A stretch of 34,561 nt of DNA from Oscillospiraceae bacterium (GCA_017541275.1 JAFXZM010000022.1:1-34561); one strand, 5' to 3'. Positions 18,485 through 27,397 are shown, counted from the stretch's first letter. Translations and numbers: made by a program. Notes: generated by a model not told the origin, from the sequence alone.

Positions 18485-18880
18485 ATGAGGATTCCTGAGT
18501 CGATTATTCACGGAATGCTGGTTCGGATCGGAATGAGTCCGGAATACCGCGGATTTCATTATTTTATGCGCGCGATTACTCTTCAGTTCGACACGCCGTT
18601 TCCGGGCAGGCAGATGATGACAGCGGTTTATCCGGTGATTGCTGCCGAAATGAATACAACACCGTCGCGGGTCGAGCGCTGCATGCGGAATGCCGTCCGG
18701 ATTGCATGGGAGAATCAGCGCGTCCGGCGCGACCGTGTGCTCTCCGCTATCATTACGCATAGAATGTCCAATTCGCAGATGATTGCATGTCTGGTCATGT
18801 ATCTGCGGACACAGGCTGAAATGCACGGGCTTTTTTCCGATACGGAATATCGCAAGACCGCAGCCGGTGCGCAGGAATAA
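18485..18880 (+). CDS. Stand-alone Spo0A C-terminal DNA-binding domain protein
   Basis: A 131-residue protein made up almost entirely of the Spo0A effector domain (PF08769). The key block NTTPSRVERCMRNAVRIAW (57-75) matches the Spo0A recognition helix region that contacts 0A boxes, and the preceding IGMSPEYRGFHYFMRAI and TAVYPVIAAEM fit the first helices. There is no receiver domain and no room for one upstream, since the dockerin peptidase ends 16 bp before with GGAGG in the gap. A phosphorelay therefore cannot control it directly. It could bind DNA constitutively or interfere with full-length Spo0A by pairing. It is probably co-transcribed with the peptidase. Confidence 0.85.
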   Translation: MRIPESIIHGMLVRIGMSPEYRGFHYFMRAITLQFDTPFPGRQMMTAVYPVIAAEMNTTPSRVERCMRNAVRIAWENQRVRRDRVLSAIITHRMSNSQMIACLVMYLRTQAEMHGLFSDTEYRKTAAGAQE

Positions 18881-18914
18881 TCCCGGTCAGCCGCTTCCAA
18901 GCCCGGAAAGGGTA

Positions 18915-18943
18915 TTGACAAACCGCACGAAAAGTTGTATAAT
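18915..18943 (+). promoter_or_regulatory. Exact-consensus promoter of the riboflavin operon
   Basis: TTGACA (18915-18920) and TATAAT (18938-18943) are separated by 17 bp, seven bases before the riboswitch. Confidence 0.93.
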
Positions 18944-18950
18944 GGTAACT

Positions 18951-19080
18951 GTTCTTCGGGGTATGTGCAATTCATAACCGACGGTGACGGGTGCTGCGGC
19001 ATCCGAAGTCCGTGAGCCCGTTTTGGGGCTGAGCCGGTGCGATTCCGGCACCGACGGTAGAGTCCGGACGGGAGAAGAAC
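18951..19080 (+). ncRNA. FMN riboswitch (RFN element)
   Basis: The P1 stem is formed by GTTCTTC (18951-18957) and GAAGAAC (19074-19080). Between them lie the conserved RFN blocks: CGGGGTATGTGCAATTC, ACCGACGGTGA, AGTCCGTGAGCCCG, GCCGGTGCGATTCCGGC and CCGACGGTAGAGTCCGGACG. FMN binding would favour the terminator that follows and so switch off the rib genes when flavin is plentiful. Confidence 0.97.
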
Positions 19081-19104
19081 GGGATATGGATTCTGAAGCC
19101 CGCA

Positions 19105-19134
19105 CCCCCCGAAGCATTGTCTTCGGGGGGATTT
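19105..19134 (+). terminator. Regulated terminator of the FMN riboswitch
   Basis: CCCCCCGAAG (19105-19114) pairs with CTTCGGGGGG (19121-19130), followed by ATTTTG. It lies between the aptamer and ribD; its T-run is short. Confidence 0.85.
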
Positions 19135-19166
19135 TGTCTGTCCCCGGGCGGAAAAGGAGTATGCAT

Positions 19167-20279
19167 ATGACAGATGCGGAATGGATGCTGCGGGCGGTCG
19201 CACTCGCAGAACGCGGGAGCGGCTTTGTCAACCCGAACCCGCTGGTCGGCTGCGTGATTGTCCGGGACGGCCGGGTGATCGGTGAGGGCTGGCATGAGCG
19301 ATACGGCTCGCTGCATGCCGAGCGGAATGCGCTGAAAAACTGCACAGAGGATCCGCGCGGTGCGGTGATGTACGTGACGCTGGAGCCCTGCTGCCATTAC
19401 GGCAAGAATCCGCCCTGCACGGAAGCCGTCATCGCTGCGGGCATCTCGCGGGTCGTTGTTGGCTCGGATGACCCGAACCCGCTGGTCGCGGGAAAGGGAC
19501 TTCAGCAGCTCCGCGATGCCGGAATCGAGGTTGAGACCGGTGTCTGCAAGGCGGAATGCGACCGCCTGAACCGCATCTTTTTCCACTATATCACGACCGG
19601 AACGCCGTACTGCATCCTGAAAACGGCGATGACCGCCGACGGCAAGACCGCGACCCGCACCGGGAAATCCAAATGGATTACCGGAGAGGAAGCACGGCAG
19701 CATGTCCATGAAACGCGCAAACGAGTTGCTGCGGTCCTATGCGGGATCGGCACGGTGCTTGCCGATGACCCGATGCTGAATTGCCGGACGGAGGATCCGA
19801 GTCAGCCGGTGCGTGTGGTATGTGACAGCCGGCTGCGGCTGCCGATGAGCTCGCAGCTTGTCCGGACGGCGCGGGAGATTCCGGTGATTGCGGCCGCCTG
19901 CGTGCCTGACCCGGAAAAGCAGGATCAGCTTGAAAAAGCCGGCGTGCAGGTATGCATGCTGCCGGCGGAGAACGGGCATGTCAGCCTGAGAGCGCTGATG
20001 CGCGTGCTCGGCGAAATGCACCTTGACAGTGTTCTGATCGAAGGCGGTGCGGAGCTGCATGAGGCGGCGCTGCGTGCGGGAATCGTACAGCAGGTGCAGG
20101 TGTATATCGCACCCAAGATGTTCGGCGGCAGCGGTGCAAGGCCTGCGGTCGGCGGGCTCGGCATTGCGGAGGTTTCCGACGCCTATCAGCTCTCCGCACC
20201 GGAGATCACCCGGTTCGGGGACGATATTCTGCTGAATTACACGGTAAAGGAGGCAGCGCCTTGTTCACAGGAATCATAG
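19167..20279 (+). CDS. ribD: Bifunctional riboflavin deaminase/reductase RibD
   Basis: A 370-residue protein catalysing the deamination and side-chain reduction of the pyrimidine intermediate in riboflavin synthesis. The N-terminal deaminase has zinc ligands His50 (HAE), Cys75 and Cys84 (EPCCHYGKNPPC). The C-terminal reductase (from about 148) has KTAMTADGKTATRTGKSKWITG and the GGAEL block. Of two neighbouring ATGs, the one at 19167 is seven bases from AAAAGGAG, while 19161 is only one base away, so 19167 is chosen. It ends 19 bases inside ribE. Confidence 0.97.
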   Translation: MTDAEWMLRAVALAERGSGFVNPNPLVGCVIVRDGRVIGEGWHERYGSLHAERNALKNCTEDPRGAVMYVTLEPCCHYGKNPPCTEAVIAAGISRVVVGSDDPNPLVAGKGLQQLRDAGIEVETGVCKAECDRLNRIFFHYITTGTPYCILKTAMTADGKTATRTGKSKWITGEEARQHVHETRKRVAAVLCGIGTVLADDPMLNCRTEDPSQPVRVVCDSRLRLPMSSQLVRTAREIPVIAAACVPDPEKQDQLEKAGVQVCMLPAENGHVSLRALMRVLGEMHLDSVLIEGGAELHEAALRAGIVQQVQVYIAPKMFGGSGARPAVGGLGIAEVSDAYQLSAPEITRFGDDILLNYTVKEAAPCSQES

Positions 20280-20899
20280 AGGAGATCGGCACGGTCAGGC
20301 GGGTGCAGACCGGAACGGCGGCCTGTGTGCTGACTGTCTCTGCGGAGAAGGTGCTGGAGGATGTGCATATCGGCGACAGCATCGCAGTGAACGGCACATG
20401 CCTGACCGTCTGCAGAACGGACGGGAGCAGCTTTTCTGCGGATGTCATGCCGGAAACTTTGCGCCGGACGAACCTCGGTGCGCTGCGTCCGGGGAGCCGC
20501 GTCAATCTCGAACGCGCCATGCCGGCGAACGGCCGTTTCGGCGGGCATATCGTTTCCGGACATATCGACGGCACCGGAACCGTCCGGCAGATGAAGCGCG
20601 AGGAAAACGCGGTCTGGGTCACGGTATCGGCGGATGCGTCCCTGCTGCGGTATCTCGTTGAAAAGGGCTCTGTCGCAATCGACGGCATCAGCCTGACAGT
20701 CGCACGGGTCTCCGGGCAGGATTTCGCCGTGTCGGTCATCCCGCATACCGCGCAGGAGACAACACTGCTTTCCCGCAAGCCCGGCGATACGGTGAATCTG
20801 GAATGCGATATCATTGCAAAATACACGGAAAAGCTGCTCATGCCGCAGCAGCAGAGCGGGATTTCCGCCGATTTTCTGGCAAAGCACGGATTTCTGTAA
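20261..20899 (+). CDS. ribE: Riboflavin synthase, alpha chain
   Basis: A 212-residue enzyme that dismutates two molecules of 6,7-dimethyl-8-ribityllumazine to riboflavin. It has two lumazine-binding barrels: the N-terminal one starts with the invariant FTGIIEEIGTV and contains NGTCLTV; the second starts near residue 97 (GRFGGHIVSGHIDGTGTV) and contains IDGISLTVA. The start codon is TTG at 20261. It is preferred because the family begins exactly with MFTGI and because AAAGGAGG lies upstream. The gene overlaps ribD by 19 bases. Confidence 0.96.
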   Translation: MFTGIIEEIGTVRRVQTGTAACVLTVSAEKVLEDVHIGDSIAVNGTCLTVCRTDGSSFSADVMPETLRRTNLGALRPGSRVNLERAMPANGRFGGHIVSGHIDGTGTVRQMKREENAVWVTVSADASLLRYLVEKGSVAIDGISLTVARVSGQDFAVSVIPHTAQETTLLSRKPGDTVNLECDIIAKYTEKLLMPQQQSGISADFLAKHGFL

Positions 20900-20914
20900 G
20901 GAGATGTGAGAAGA

Positions 20915-22156
20915 ATGAAACCAGAGCATGAAATGCTGTTTCCGACAATTCCGAAGGCACTGCGCGCACTGCGGGAGGGTAAGCTCATCCTCGTGACGGA
21001 CGATCCCGACCGCGAAAATGAGGGCGATCTGATCTGTGCAGCGCAGTTTGCGACAACGGAAAATGTCAACTTTATGGCAGTCTACGGGCGCGGCCTCATC
21101 TGCATGCCGATGGATTCGGCGCATGTGGAAAAGCTCGGCCTGCGGCAGATGGTCGCTAATAACACGGACAATCACTGCACGGCCTTTACCGAGTCGATTG
21201 ACCATGTGCGGACAACGACCGGCATTTCCGCCGAGGAGCGCGGCCTGACCGCGAGAATGTGCGTGGATGCAAATGCAGGCCCGGCGGATTTCCGCAGACC
21301 GGGGCATATGTTCCCGCTCGAAGCGAGACCGGGCGGCGTGCTGGAGCGCAACGGCCACACTGAAGCGACGGTTGATCTGCTTCGGCTTGCGGGACTTGCG
21401 CCCTGCGGCCTCTGCTGCGAGATCATGGCGGATGACGGCCGCATGATGCGGATGCCGGCACTTGCGGAATATGCGGAAAAGCACGGGCTCGTTCTGACCT
21501 CGATCAAGGAGCTGCAATGCTACCGCAGGATGCACGATGTTTTTATGGAGCATGTTTCCGCTGCGCATCTCCCCACGCAATACGGCACATTCATGCTGCA
21601 CGGCTACCGCAATGCGATCACCGGCAGAGAGCATGTCGCGCTCGTCATGGGTGATGTCGCGGACGGAAAGCCGGTGCTCTGCCGCGTGCATTCGGAATGC
21701 CTGACCGGCGATGTGTTCGGCTCGTTCCGCTGCGACTGCGGACAGCAGCTCGATCAGGCAATGAAGCGCATCGCGGAGGAGGGACGCGGCGTGATCGTTT
21801 ATCTGCGGCAGGAGGGCAGAGGCATCGGCCTGCTGAACAAGATCAAGGCATACGATTTGCAGGAGCACGGCCGCGATACCGTTGAGGCGAACATCGAGCT
21901 CGGCTTTGCACCCGATCTGCGGGATTACAGCGAGGGCGCACAGATTCTGAAAGATCTCGGTGCCAAGGCGCTGCGGATTATGACAAACAATCCGGAGAAG
22001 ATCTCCGACCTGTCGGAATACGGCATCACGATTGTTTCGCGCGAGCCGATCGCGATTCCGCCGAAAAAGGAAAACCGGTTCTATCTGCGGACAAAGCAGG
22101 AAAAAATGGGGCATCTGCTGAATGTTGCAGCAGATGCCGATACCGAAAATGTCTGA
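20915..22156 (+). CDS. ribBA: Bifunctional DHBP synthase / GTP cyclohydrolase II RibBA
   Basis: A 413-residue fusion of two first-step enzymes. The RibB half (about 1-205) makes 3,4-dihydroxy-2-butanone 4-phosphate from ribulose 5-phosphate, with the acidic motif [11 protein letters not shown] (29-39) and RRPGHMFPL (127-135). The RibA half (about 206-413) opens GTP, with zinc cysteines Cys262, Cys273 and Cys275 ([16 protein letters not shown]) and RQEGRGIGL (298-306). ATG 20915 is used. An in-frame GTG at 20906 is only two bases from GGAG and too close. It supplies both branches of the pathway whose later steps are encoded next to it. Confidence 0.97.
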   Translation: MKPEHEMLFPTIPKALRALREGKLILVTDDPDRENEGDLICAAQFATTENVNFMAVYGRGLICMPMDSAHVEKLGLRQMVANNTDNHCTAFTESIDHVRTTTGISAEERGLTARMCVDANAGPADFRRPGHMFPLEARPGGVLERNGHTEATVDLLRLAGLAPCGLCCEIMADDGRMMRMPALAEYAEKHGLVLTSIKELQCYRRMHDVFMEHVSAAHLPTQYGTFMLHGYRNAITGREHVALVMGDVADGKPVLCRVHSECLTGDVFGSFRCDCGQQLDQAMKRIAEEGRGVIVYLRQEGRGIGLLNKIKAYDLQEHGRDTVEANIELGFAPDLRDYSEGAQILKDLGAKALRIMTNNPEKISDLSEYGITIVSREPIAIPPKKENRFYLRTKQEKMGHLLNVAADADTENV

Positions 22157-22169
22157 AAGGAGCAGTATT

Positions 22170-22631
22170 ATGAAAGTTTTGGAAGGAATTTACGAGGGCA
22201 AGGGTCTGAAAATCGCGATTGTCGCATCGCGGTTCAATGAGTTTATTACATCGAAGCTGGTCGGCGGCGCCGAGGACTGCCTGCGCAGACACGATGTCGC
22301 GGATGACGATATTACGCTGGCATGGGTGCCGGGCGCGTTTGAGATTCCTCTGCTGGCGAAAAAGCTCGCAAAATCCGGCAAATACGATGCCGTGATCTGT
22401 GTCGGCGCAGTCATCCGCGGTGCAACCTCGCACTATGACTATGTCTGCGCGGAGGTCTCCAAGGGCATTGCCGCTGTTTCGCTGGAAACCGGCGTCCCGG
22501 TGATGTTCGGCGTTCTGACAACGGACACGATCGAACAGGCGATCGAGCGGGCGGGCACAAAGGCCGGCAACAAGGGCTATGACTGCGCAATGGGTGCGCT
22601 GGAGCTCGTCAGTTTGCTGAAGAAAGCGTAA
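22170..22631 (+). CDS. ribH: 6,7-dimethyl-8-ribityllumazine synthase
   Basis: A 153-residue lumazine synthase that joins the RibBA butanone product to the ribitylamino-uracil. Family blocks are all present: [50 protein letters not shown] and AGNKGYDCA. The ATG at 22170 has AAAGGAG eight bases upstream and lies 13 bp after ribBA. Confidence 0.98.
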   Translation: MKVLEGIYEGKGLKIAIVASRFNEFITSKLVGGAEDCLRRHDVADDDITLAWVPGAFEIPLLAKKLAKSGKYDAVICVGAVIRGATSHYDYVCAEVSKGIAAVSLETGVPVMFGVLTTDTIEQAIERAGTKAGNKGYDCAMGALELVSLLKKA

Positions 22632-22635
22632 TTCC

Positions 22636-23430
22636 GTGCGCAAGATCATGTTCTTCGACATTGACGGCACGCTCATGGAGGATTCCCCCTCGCATTTTGT
22701 GCCCGCAGGTACGCCGGAGGCGCTGCGCAGAGCACGCGAAGCCGGCAATCTGCTCTTTGTCAATACAGGGCGGCCGGTCATCAATGTCGATGCAGATGTG
22801 CGGATTCTCGGCTTTGACGGTTATATCTGCGGCTGCGGAACCTATATCGAGTGCGGCGGAAAAGAGCTGTTCTATGCCACGAATCCGCCGGCGCTCTGCC
22901 GCAGAACCGCAGCGCTTATCCGGGAATGCGGTGCTTCTCCGCTCTATGAGCGCAGGGATGCGTTTTTCTTTGACCCGGAGGCGCGGGAGCTTCCGTTTAT
23001 CACAACCATCCGCGATACCTTCCGGATGCAGGAGAAAAATGTGTGGCGCAAGGTATCGGATGCCGATTTCAGCTTTGACAAATTTGTGATTGCCTATGAC
23101 GGGCAAACCGATCTCGAACGGTTCAAAAGCGGCATCGCGCCGTATTTCACATTCATTGACCGCGGCTGGGGCTTTGCGGAAATGGTGCCGCTGCAATACA
23201 GCAAAAAAACCGGCATCGAATTCATTTTGCAGTATTACGGCATGCAGCGTGCAGATGCCTATGCAATCGGAGACAGCCTCAACGATCTGCCGATGTTTGA
23301 GGGCTGCGGTACTTCTATCGCCATGGGCAACGGAGAACTGCTCATTCCCTATGCGGACTATGTCACCGACGATCTGCGGCATGACGGGGTTGCAAAGGCA
23401 CTGGCACATTTCGGGTTTCTTGATGCCTGA
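22636..23430 (+). CDS. HAD-superfamily Cof-type phosphatase, candidate riboflavin-pathway phosphatase
   Basis: A 264-residue HAD phosphatase. Motif I is FFDIDGT with nucleophile Asp8 and acid Asp10, motif II is in FVNTGRP, the Lys is at 190/191 (QYSKKTG), and motif III/IV is IGDSLNDLPMF (Asp213, Asp217). The large alpha/beta cap marks the Cof class. Its GTG start is four bases after the ribH stop with only a weak AAGAAAG site, so it is translationally tied to the rib genes. In other bacteria the dephosphorylation of 5-amino-6-ribitylamino-uracil phosphate is done by HAD enzymes of this class (YcsE, YbjI). Position suggests the same here, but that is inference; such enzymes are promiscuous. 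Confidence 0.88.
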   Translation: MRKIMFFDIDGTLMEDSPSHFVPAGTPEALRRAREAGNLLFVNTGRPVINVDADVRILGFDGYICGCGTYIECGGKELFYATNPPALCRRTAALIRECGASPLYERRDAFFFDPEARELPFITTIRDTFRMQEKNVWRKVSDADFSFDKFVIAYDGQTDLERFKSGIAPYFTFIDRGWGFAEMVPLQYSKKTGIEFILQYYGMQRADAYAIGDSLNDLPMFEGCGTSIAMGNGELLIPYADYVTDDLRHDGVAKALAHFGFLDA

Positions 23431-23486
23431 AGCAGTCAGAAGGGCAGCGCGGGGAGTCTCATTCCGAATCCATCGGAGATACCGCT

Positions 23487-24593
23487 TCACACCGCACTTT
23501 TGCGCGGTGCTGTCCGCTGACCGGTCTGAAGCCGTGCCGCCTCCGCAAGCATCAGTGCACCGACCCCCTTGGGGTCATTTTCCGTGACCGGCTCTGAAAG
23601 ATAATAGGCACAGCTTCCGTCGCGGTTTCCGGCGCCGCCCAGCCCCGCTGCACTGCATATTCCGGTCAGGCGCAGGCCGCTGTCCGTCTGGATGAGCTGA
23701 TGCTGCCGGACAGCCTCCAGCGTTTCGGCGCCTGCATGATATGCGCCGGCATCGAGTGCTCCGGCAGCCGCGCCCTGCATCATCGCATAGCTGACCATCA
23801 GGCTGCCGGAGGTTTCCTCATAGTTCTCCGGCACATCTGCGCGGTCAATCACCTGAAGATACATGCCGTTTGGCGTGCGGTACGGAAGAACGGCCGTCAC
23901 AGCCTGCCGCAGTGCGCGGTGAAGCTGCGCACGGAGCGAGGCCTGACTGTCCGGCAGCAGCGCCGCGGTGTCTGTCAGCGCCATGAGATACCAGCCCTCT
24001 CCGCGCAGCCAGTGCGAGCGGGAAAGACCGGTCAGCGGGTCGGCCCATGTCTGCTTTCGCGCCTCATCCAGCGCATGAAAATGCAGGCCGTTTTTTTTGT
24101 CACGCATATTTGCTTCGACAAACGAAAACCAGCGTCCGATCTCCGAATAAATCCGTTCGTCATGCACCGCCGCCGCATATTCTGCAAAAAACGGCGCAGC
24201 CATATAGACCCCGTCGATCCAGATCTGCTCCGGATAGATCTGCTTATGCCAGCAGAAGCCGCTTTTTGTGCGCGGATGCGAACGAATCTGCTCTGCGATC
24301 CACGCAGCGGCTCTGCGGTAACGCTCCTCCCCGGTCAGCTCCGCTGCAAAGAACAGCACCCTGCCGCAGTGGAAGCTGTCGAGACTGTGTGCGTCGGTGA
24401 GGTAAGTCGGAATATGCCCGTCGGCAGTGACCCGCTGAGACAGGTACCGCAGCACGAATTCTGCATATTCCGGATTCCCGGATGCACGGAACATCCGCGT
24501 GCAGCCGAGCAGCAGACAGCCGTCCTCGTAATTCCAGTACCCCTTGAACGGCTTGTACCGCGAGAGATATTCATGAAAAAAGCGTTCTGTCAT
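23487..24593 (-). CDS. GH105 family unsaturated uronyl hydrolase
   Basis: A 368-residue (alpha/alpha)6-barrel protein of the YteR/YesR type. The catalytic Asp is Asp127 in IWIDGVYMAAPFFAEY, and the substrate-binding blocks SRSHWLRGEGWYLMAL (191-206) and EETSGSLMVSYAM are present. There is no signal peptide, so it acts in the cytoplasm on imported unsaturated disaccharides from lyase-digested pectin or related polymers, removing the unsaturated galacturonyl or glucuronyl unit. ATG 24593 overlaps the stop of the lipoprotein gene (ATGA) with GGAG upstream; the longer open frame upstream of it is not used. Close homologues differ in substrate, so rhamnogalacturonan is only the likeliest. Confidence 0.88.
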   Translation of the reverse strand: MTERFFHEYLSRYKPFKGYWNYEDGCLLLGCTRMFRASGNPEYAEFVLRYLSQRVTADGHIPTYLTDAHSLDSFHCGRVLFFAAELTGEERYRRAAAWIAEQIRSHPRTKSGFCWHKQIYPEQIWIDGVYMAAPFFAEYAAAVHDERIYSEIGRWFSFVEANMRDKKNGLHFHALDEARKQTWADPLTGLSRSHWLRGEGWYLMALTDTAALLPDSQASLRAQLHRALRQAVTAVLPYRTPNGMYLQVIDRADVPENYEETSGSLMVSYAMMQGAAAGALDAGAYHAGAETLEAVRQHQLIQTDSGLRLTGICSAAGLGGAGNRDGSCAYYLSEPVTENDPKGVGALMLAEAARLQTGQRTAPRKSAV

Positions 24594-25870
24594 GACGTTT
24601 CTCCGGCAAGGGCAGCCTGAATTCCGGCATACAGCCGTTCTGCGCCTTGGGAAACCGAATAATCGCCGTAGCTCAGTCCGGTGAATACATCCTCGTAAAC
24701 ACCGTTTCCGCCCTTCAGTGCAGCGCATTCAAAATCCGGATCAATCCGGAAGCTCACCCATTCGCTCATACGGCGGCAGGCCTCTGCGGTCGTGTCCCCC
24801 AACAGTCCCGCATCGCTGCATATCTGACAGGCGGTGTGATTCAGCGGAACACCGCGTTCCGTTCCGAGTGTTCTGACGGCATCTGCATCGCTGACCAGAT
24901 AGGAGATCAGCTCTGCACAGGCCTCCGGGTTTTTTGTATGCTTTGAGATTGCGAAGCCCTGTGCAATTTTGGAGAAGCCGCCCCGGTATGCTCCGAGATC
25001 GGAAAAATAATCCCCGACGGTCAATATCTGCCCTTCTGAAAGGGAATCAATGAATTTTCCGGCTGAGGAATCCCACTCATAGATTCCGCCGTATTTGCCG
25101 GTGATCCAGTTTTCGTCCTTATCAAAGCTGTCTGCGCCGCCGCCCGCGATCTGTTTCAGCGGCGGGATCACATGATTCTGTTCCATATCCTGAATGATTT
25201 GCAGCGCCTCGGCAAGCTCTGCTTCCGTATATTGAAGCTGTCCGTCCGTGACCCATTCTCTGCCGTATCTGCATTGCAGGACATACACGGCAAAGAGCAT
25301 CCTGTCATACCAGCCCAGCGCAAGCGGGTAGTATTCCTCACCCAGACGCTCGCGGAAAGCAGGCCCGGCCGCGCAAAGTGCCGCAAAGCTGTCCGGCACC
25401 GGAATGCCCGCCGCATCAAATACAGACTGATTCCAGAAAAAGACCCTGCCCGTTTCGCTGACCGGCAGGCAGCGCAGCTCACCGTCCGCGGTACACCATT
25501 CCAGTACATCGGCGTCATATTGCTGCAAGTCGATGATATCGCCGAACTGCCGCAGATCCAGAAAGCCGGTGCTCTCCGAGCTGTAGTCGGTGATCCAGTT
25601 CCAGTTGACCTGCATCACATCCGGCTCAGTTCCGGCATAGAGTGCTGCGGCACAGGCCTCCTCCCAGCCGCTCCATGCGCCGTACTCGCATTTGACGGTG
25701 ATGTCAGAATGCTTCTGCATGAACCCACGGACTGCTTCGGAGGTCGCCTGATGACGCGATTCTCCGCCCCACCATGAGAACCGGATCGTATTGCTGCCGG
25801 ACTGTGTGTTTCCGCAGCCGGTCAGCAGGATTGCAGCAGTTATGCACAGCGTCCCCACACGTTTTCGCAT
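24590..25870 (-). CDS. Extracellular sugar-binding lipoprotein of an ABC transporter
   Basis: A 426-residue family-1 solute-binding protein. A lipoprotein signal with lipobox LLTGC (Cys19) is followed by a Gly/Ser linker and the family-typical IRFSWWGGESRHQATSEAV. Sugar-contact residues include repeated Trp (WGG, WNWITDY, WNQSVF). The gene overlaps GH105 by four bases, so it presumably binds the oligosaccharide that GH105 later cleaves. No permease or ATPase genes are adjacent; it must use components encoded elsewhere. The start has ACGGAGAA upstream, and a consensus promoter lies 54 bp before the ATG. A small CCCC-TGAA-GGGG hairpin is in the 5' leader. Confidence 0.92.
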   Translation of the reverse strand: MRKRVGTLCITAAILLTGCGNTQSGSNTIRFSWWGGESRHQATSEAVRGFMQKHSDITVKCEYGAWSGWEEACAAALYAGTEPDVMQVNWNWITDYSSESTGFLDLRQFGDIIDLQQYDADVLEWCTADGELRCLPVSETGRVFFWNQSVFDAAGIPVPDSFAALCAAGPAFRERLGEEYYPLALGWYDRMLFAVYVLQCRYGREWVTDGQLQYTEAELAEALQIIQDMEQNHVIPPLKQIAGGGADSFDKDENWITGKYGGIYEWDSSAGKFIDSLSEGQILTVGDYFSDLGAYRGGFSKIAQGFAISKHTKNPEACAELISYLVSDADAVRTLGTERGVPLNHTACQICSDAGLLGDTTAEACRRMSEWVSFRIDPDFECAALKGGNGVYEDVFTGLSYGDYSVSQGAERLYAGIQAALAGETS

Positions 25871-25923
25871 AACATTCTCCGTTTCAGATACCCCTTCAGG
25901 GGTTGATTCCCATTGATAATATT

Positions 25924-25952
25924 ATTATATCCGAATTGAGCGGGCCTGTCAA
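25924..25952 (-). promoter_or_regulatory. Exact-consensus promoter of the binding-protein/GH105 operon
   Basis: On the minus strand TTGACA (25952-25947) and TATAAT (25929-25924) are separated by 17 bp. Confidence 0.9.
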
Positions 25953-26040
25953 TGCACAATCGTCCGCTGAAGCAGGCATATCATCCTGTTTCACGCGATT
26001 ATCAATGATCGCGCAGGATATCTTTTTTCGGCAAGCCGAA

Positions 26041-26074
26041 ACGGGCAGAACAGGGATGCACCTGTTCTGCCCGT
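26041..26074 (-). terminator. Terminator of the AI-2E family transporter gene
   Basis: ACGGGCAGAACAGG (26041-26054) pairs with CCTGTTCTGCCCGT (26061-26074), a 14-bp perfect stem 15 bp past the stop. The T-run on the minus strand is short (TTT). Confidence 0.8.
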
Positions 26075-26089
26075 TTGTGTTGTATCAGA

Positions 26090-27397
26090 TCAATGCTTTC
26101 GCCGTCCGGCGCGCCTGCGCTTCTGCTGCTGCGTTGCAGACTGCGCCTTCTCCTTCACGGATTCAGCCGCTTCAGCCGCCGGCGGAACAGGCGGCGCTTC
26201 TGCTGGGAGCGCAATCGCAGGAGCAGGCTGCGGCTCTGCTTCTTCATCATCGTTCTTCGGCAAACGGTCGATCGCATCCTTCAGCAGTGAATAGATGATC
26301 GCAAAGACCGGCACCGCCACAATAATGCCGATCACGCCGCCCAGTCCGCCGCCGACAATGACGGCAATCAGCACCAGCAGTCCCGGCAGGCCGATCGAAT
26401 CGCCGACGACCTTGGGGTAAATGAGCTGATTGTCAAACTGCTGGAGGACAAAGATGAACAAAACAAACCAGAGCGCTTTTTCGGGCGCCTCAACCCATAT
26501 CAGCAGCGCGCCCACGCCGCCGCCGATCCATGCGCCGATGATCGGTAGCAGTGCTGTGATGCCGGTCAGAATCCCGATTGTCGCTGCAAACGGGAACCGG
26601 AAAATTGCACAGCCGACACCGCAGAGCGTGCCGAGAATCGTTGCCTCGATGAACTGACCCGTGAGGAAATTGGAGAACGAGGTCTTGGTCAGTGTCAGGA
26701 TCCGGCGGGTACGCGGGAGATACTGCTTCGGCACAAACAGCTCCAGAATCTTGTGCCAGACATAAATGACACGCCGCTTCTGCGCAAGCAGATAGATCGC
26801 GATAATCAGGCCGAGCACCAGATTCGTTGCCGTCGAGAGCACAGAGGTTGTCGCATTGAAGGCTGTGCCCAGCACGGTCTTGACATTGCCCTCCATGAAA
26901 TCTGTGACCCAGCCTAATGCAGTGTCCCAGTCCACATCGAATTCCTTGACTTTTTTCATGATGAATTCCGGCGCTTTCCATTCCTTGAGCTTATGCTCGA
27001 CCAAACTCTGGAACTGCGCCTGACTGCTCGGCATTTTTTCAATCAGTGTATTGATCGCCCCGTAAATCTGCGGGATAATGATGACAATAATCATCGCGAC
27101 CAGTATCGTGAATACAAGGCCGGTGCAGACGCCCGACAGAACCGGACAGAGCTTTCGCTCCCATTTCTTTTCGGAGCTGCCCATCGCCTTAAAGACGCGG
27201 TACCGAAAGATATTCATGAACAGATTGATGATGAATGCGATGCAGACGCCGTATGCGACCGGCTCCAGAATCGCAAAGATCCACATGAAGATGCTTTTGA
27301 CCGTTTTGAAATTCTGAAGCGCCATGTAAAGTACAATGCCGTATGTCACGAGTATAAACGGCATTTTGTTTTTGCGTTTTTTATCCTTTTCCGACAT
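26090..27397 (-). CDS. AI-2E family membrane transporter
   Basis: A 435-residue membrane protein of PF01594. Two helices near the N-terminus are followed by a cytoplasmic helical stretch (about 95-165) and a cluster of helices (about 170-360) with the family signatures FIEATILGTLCGVGCAIFRF, LLPIIGAWIGGGVG and GLPGLLVLIAVIVGGGLGG. Members export AI-2 or exchange ions (some are Na+/H+ antiporters), so the substrate is open. ATG 27397 has AAAGGAA upstream. The last 50 residues are Pro/Ala/Glu-rich and end in a strongly basic tail, which is not part of the family core. It lies 98 bp downstream of ppk1; an 11-bp hairpin (27431-27488) without a T-run lies between them. Confidence 0.92.
   Translation of the reverse strand: MSEKDKKRKNKMPFILVTYGIVLYMALQNFKTVKSIFMWIFAILEPVAYGVCIAFIINLFMNIFRYRVFKAMGSSEKKWERKLCPVLSGVCTGLVFTILVAMIIVIIIPQIYGAINTLIEKMPSSQAQFQSLVEHKLKEWKAPEFIMKKVKEFDVDWDTALGWVTDFMEGNVKTVLGTAFNATTSVLSTATNLVLGLIIAIYLLAQKRRVIYVWHKILELFVPKQYLPRTRRILTLTKTSFSNFLTGQFIEATILGTLCGVGCAIFRFPFAATIGILTGITALLPIIGAWIGGGVGALLIWVEAPEKALWFVLFIFVLQQFDNQLIYPKVVGDSIGLPGLLVLIAVIVGGGLGGVIGIIVAVPVFAIIYSLLKDAIDRLPKNDDEEAEPQPAPAIALPAEAPPVPPAAEAAESVKEKAQSATQQQKRRRAGRRKH

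Noticed and set aside
23488-23515. Hairpin CACCGC...GCGGTG as the rib operon terminator
   Set aside because: It lies inside the 3' end of the GH105 coding sequence and has no T-run on either strand, so termination of the rib operon remains unassigned.
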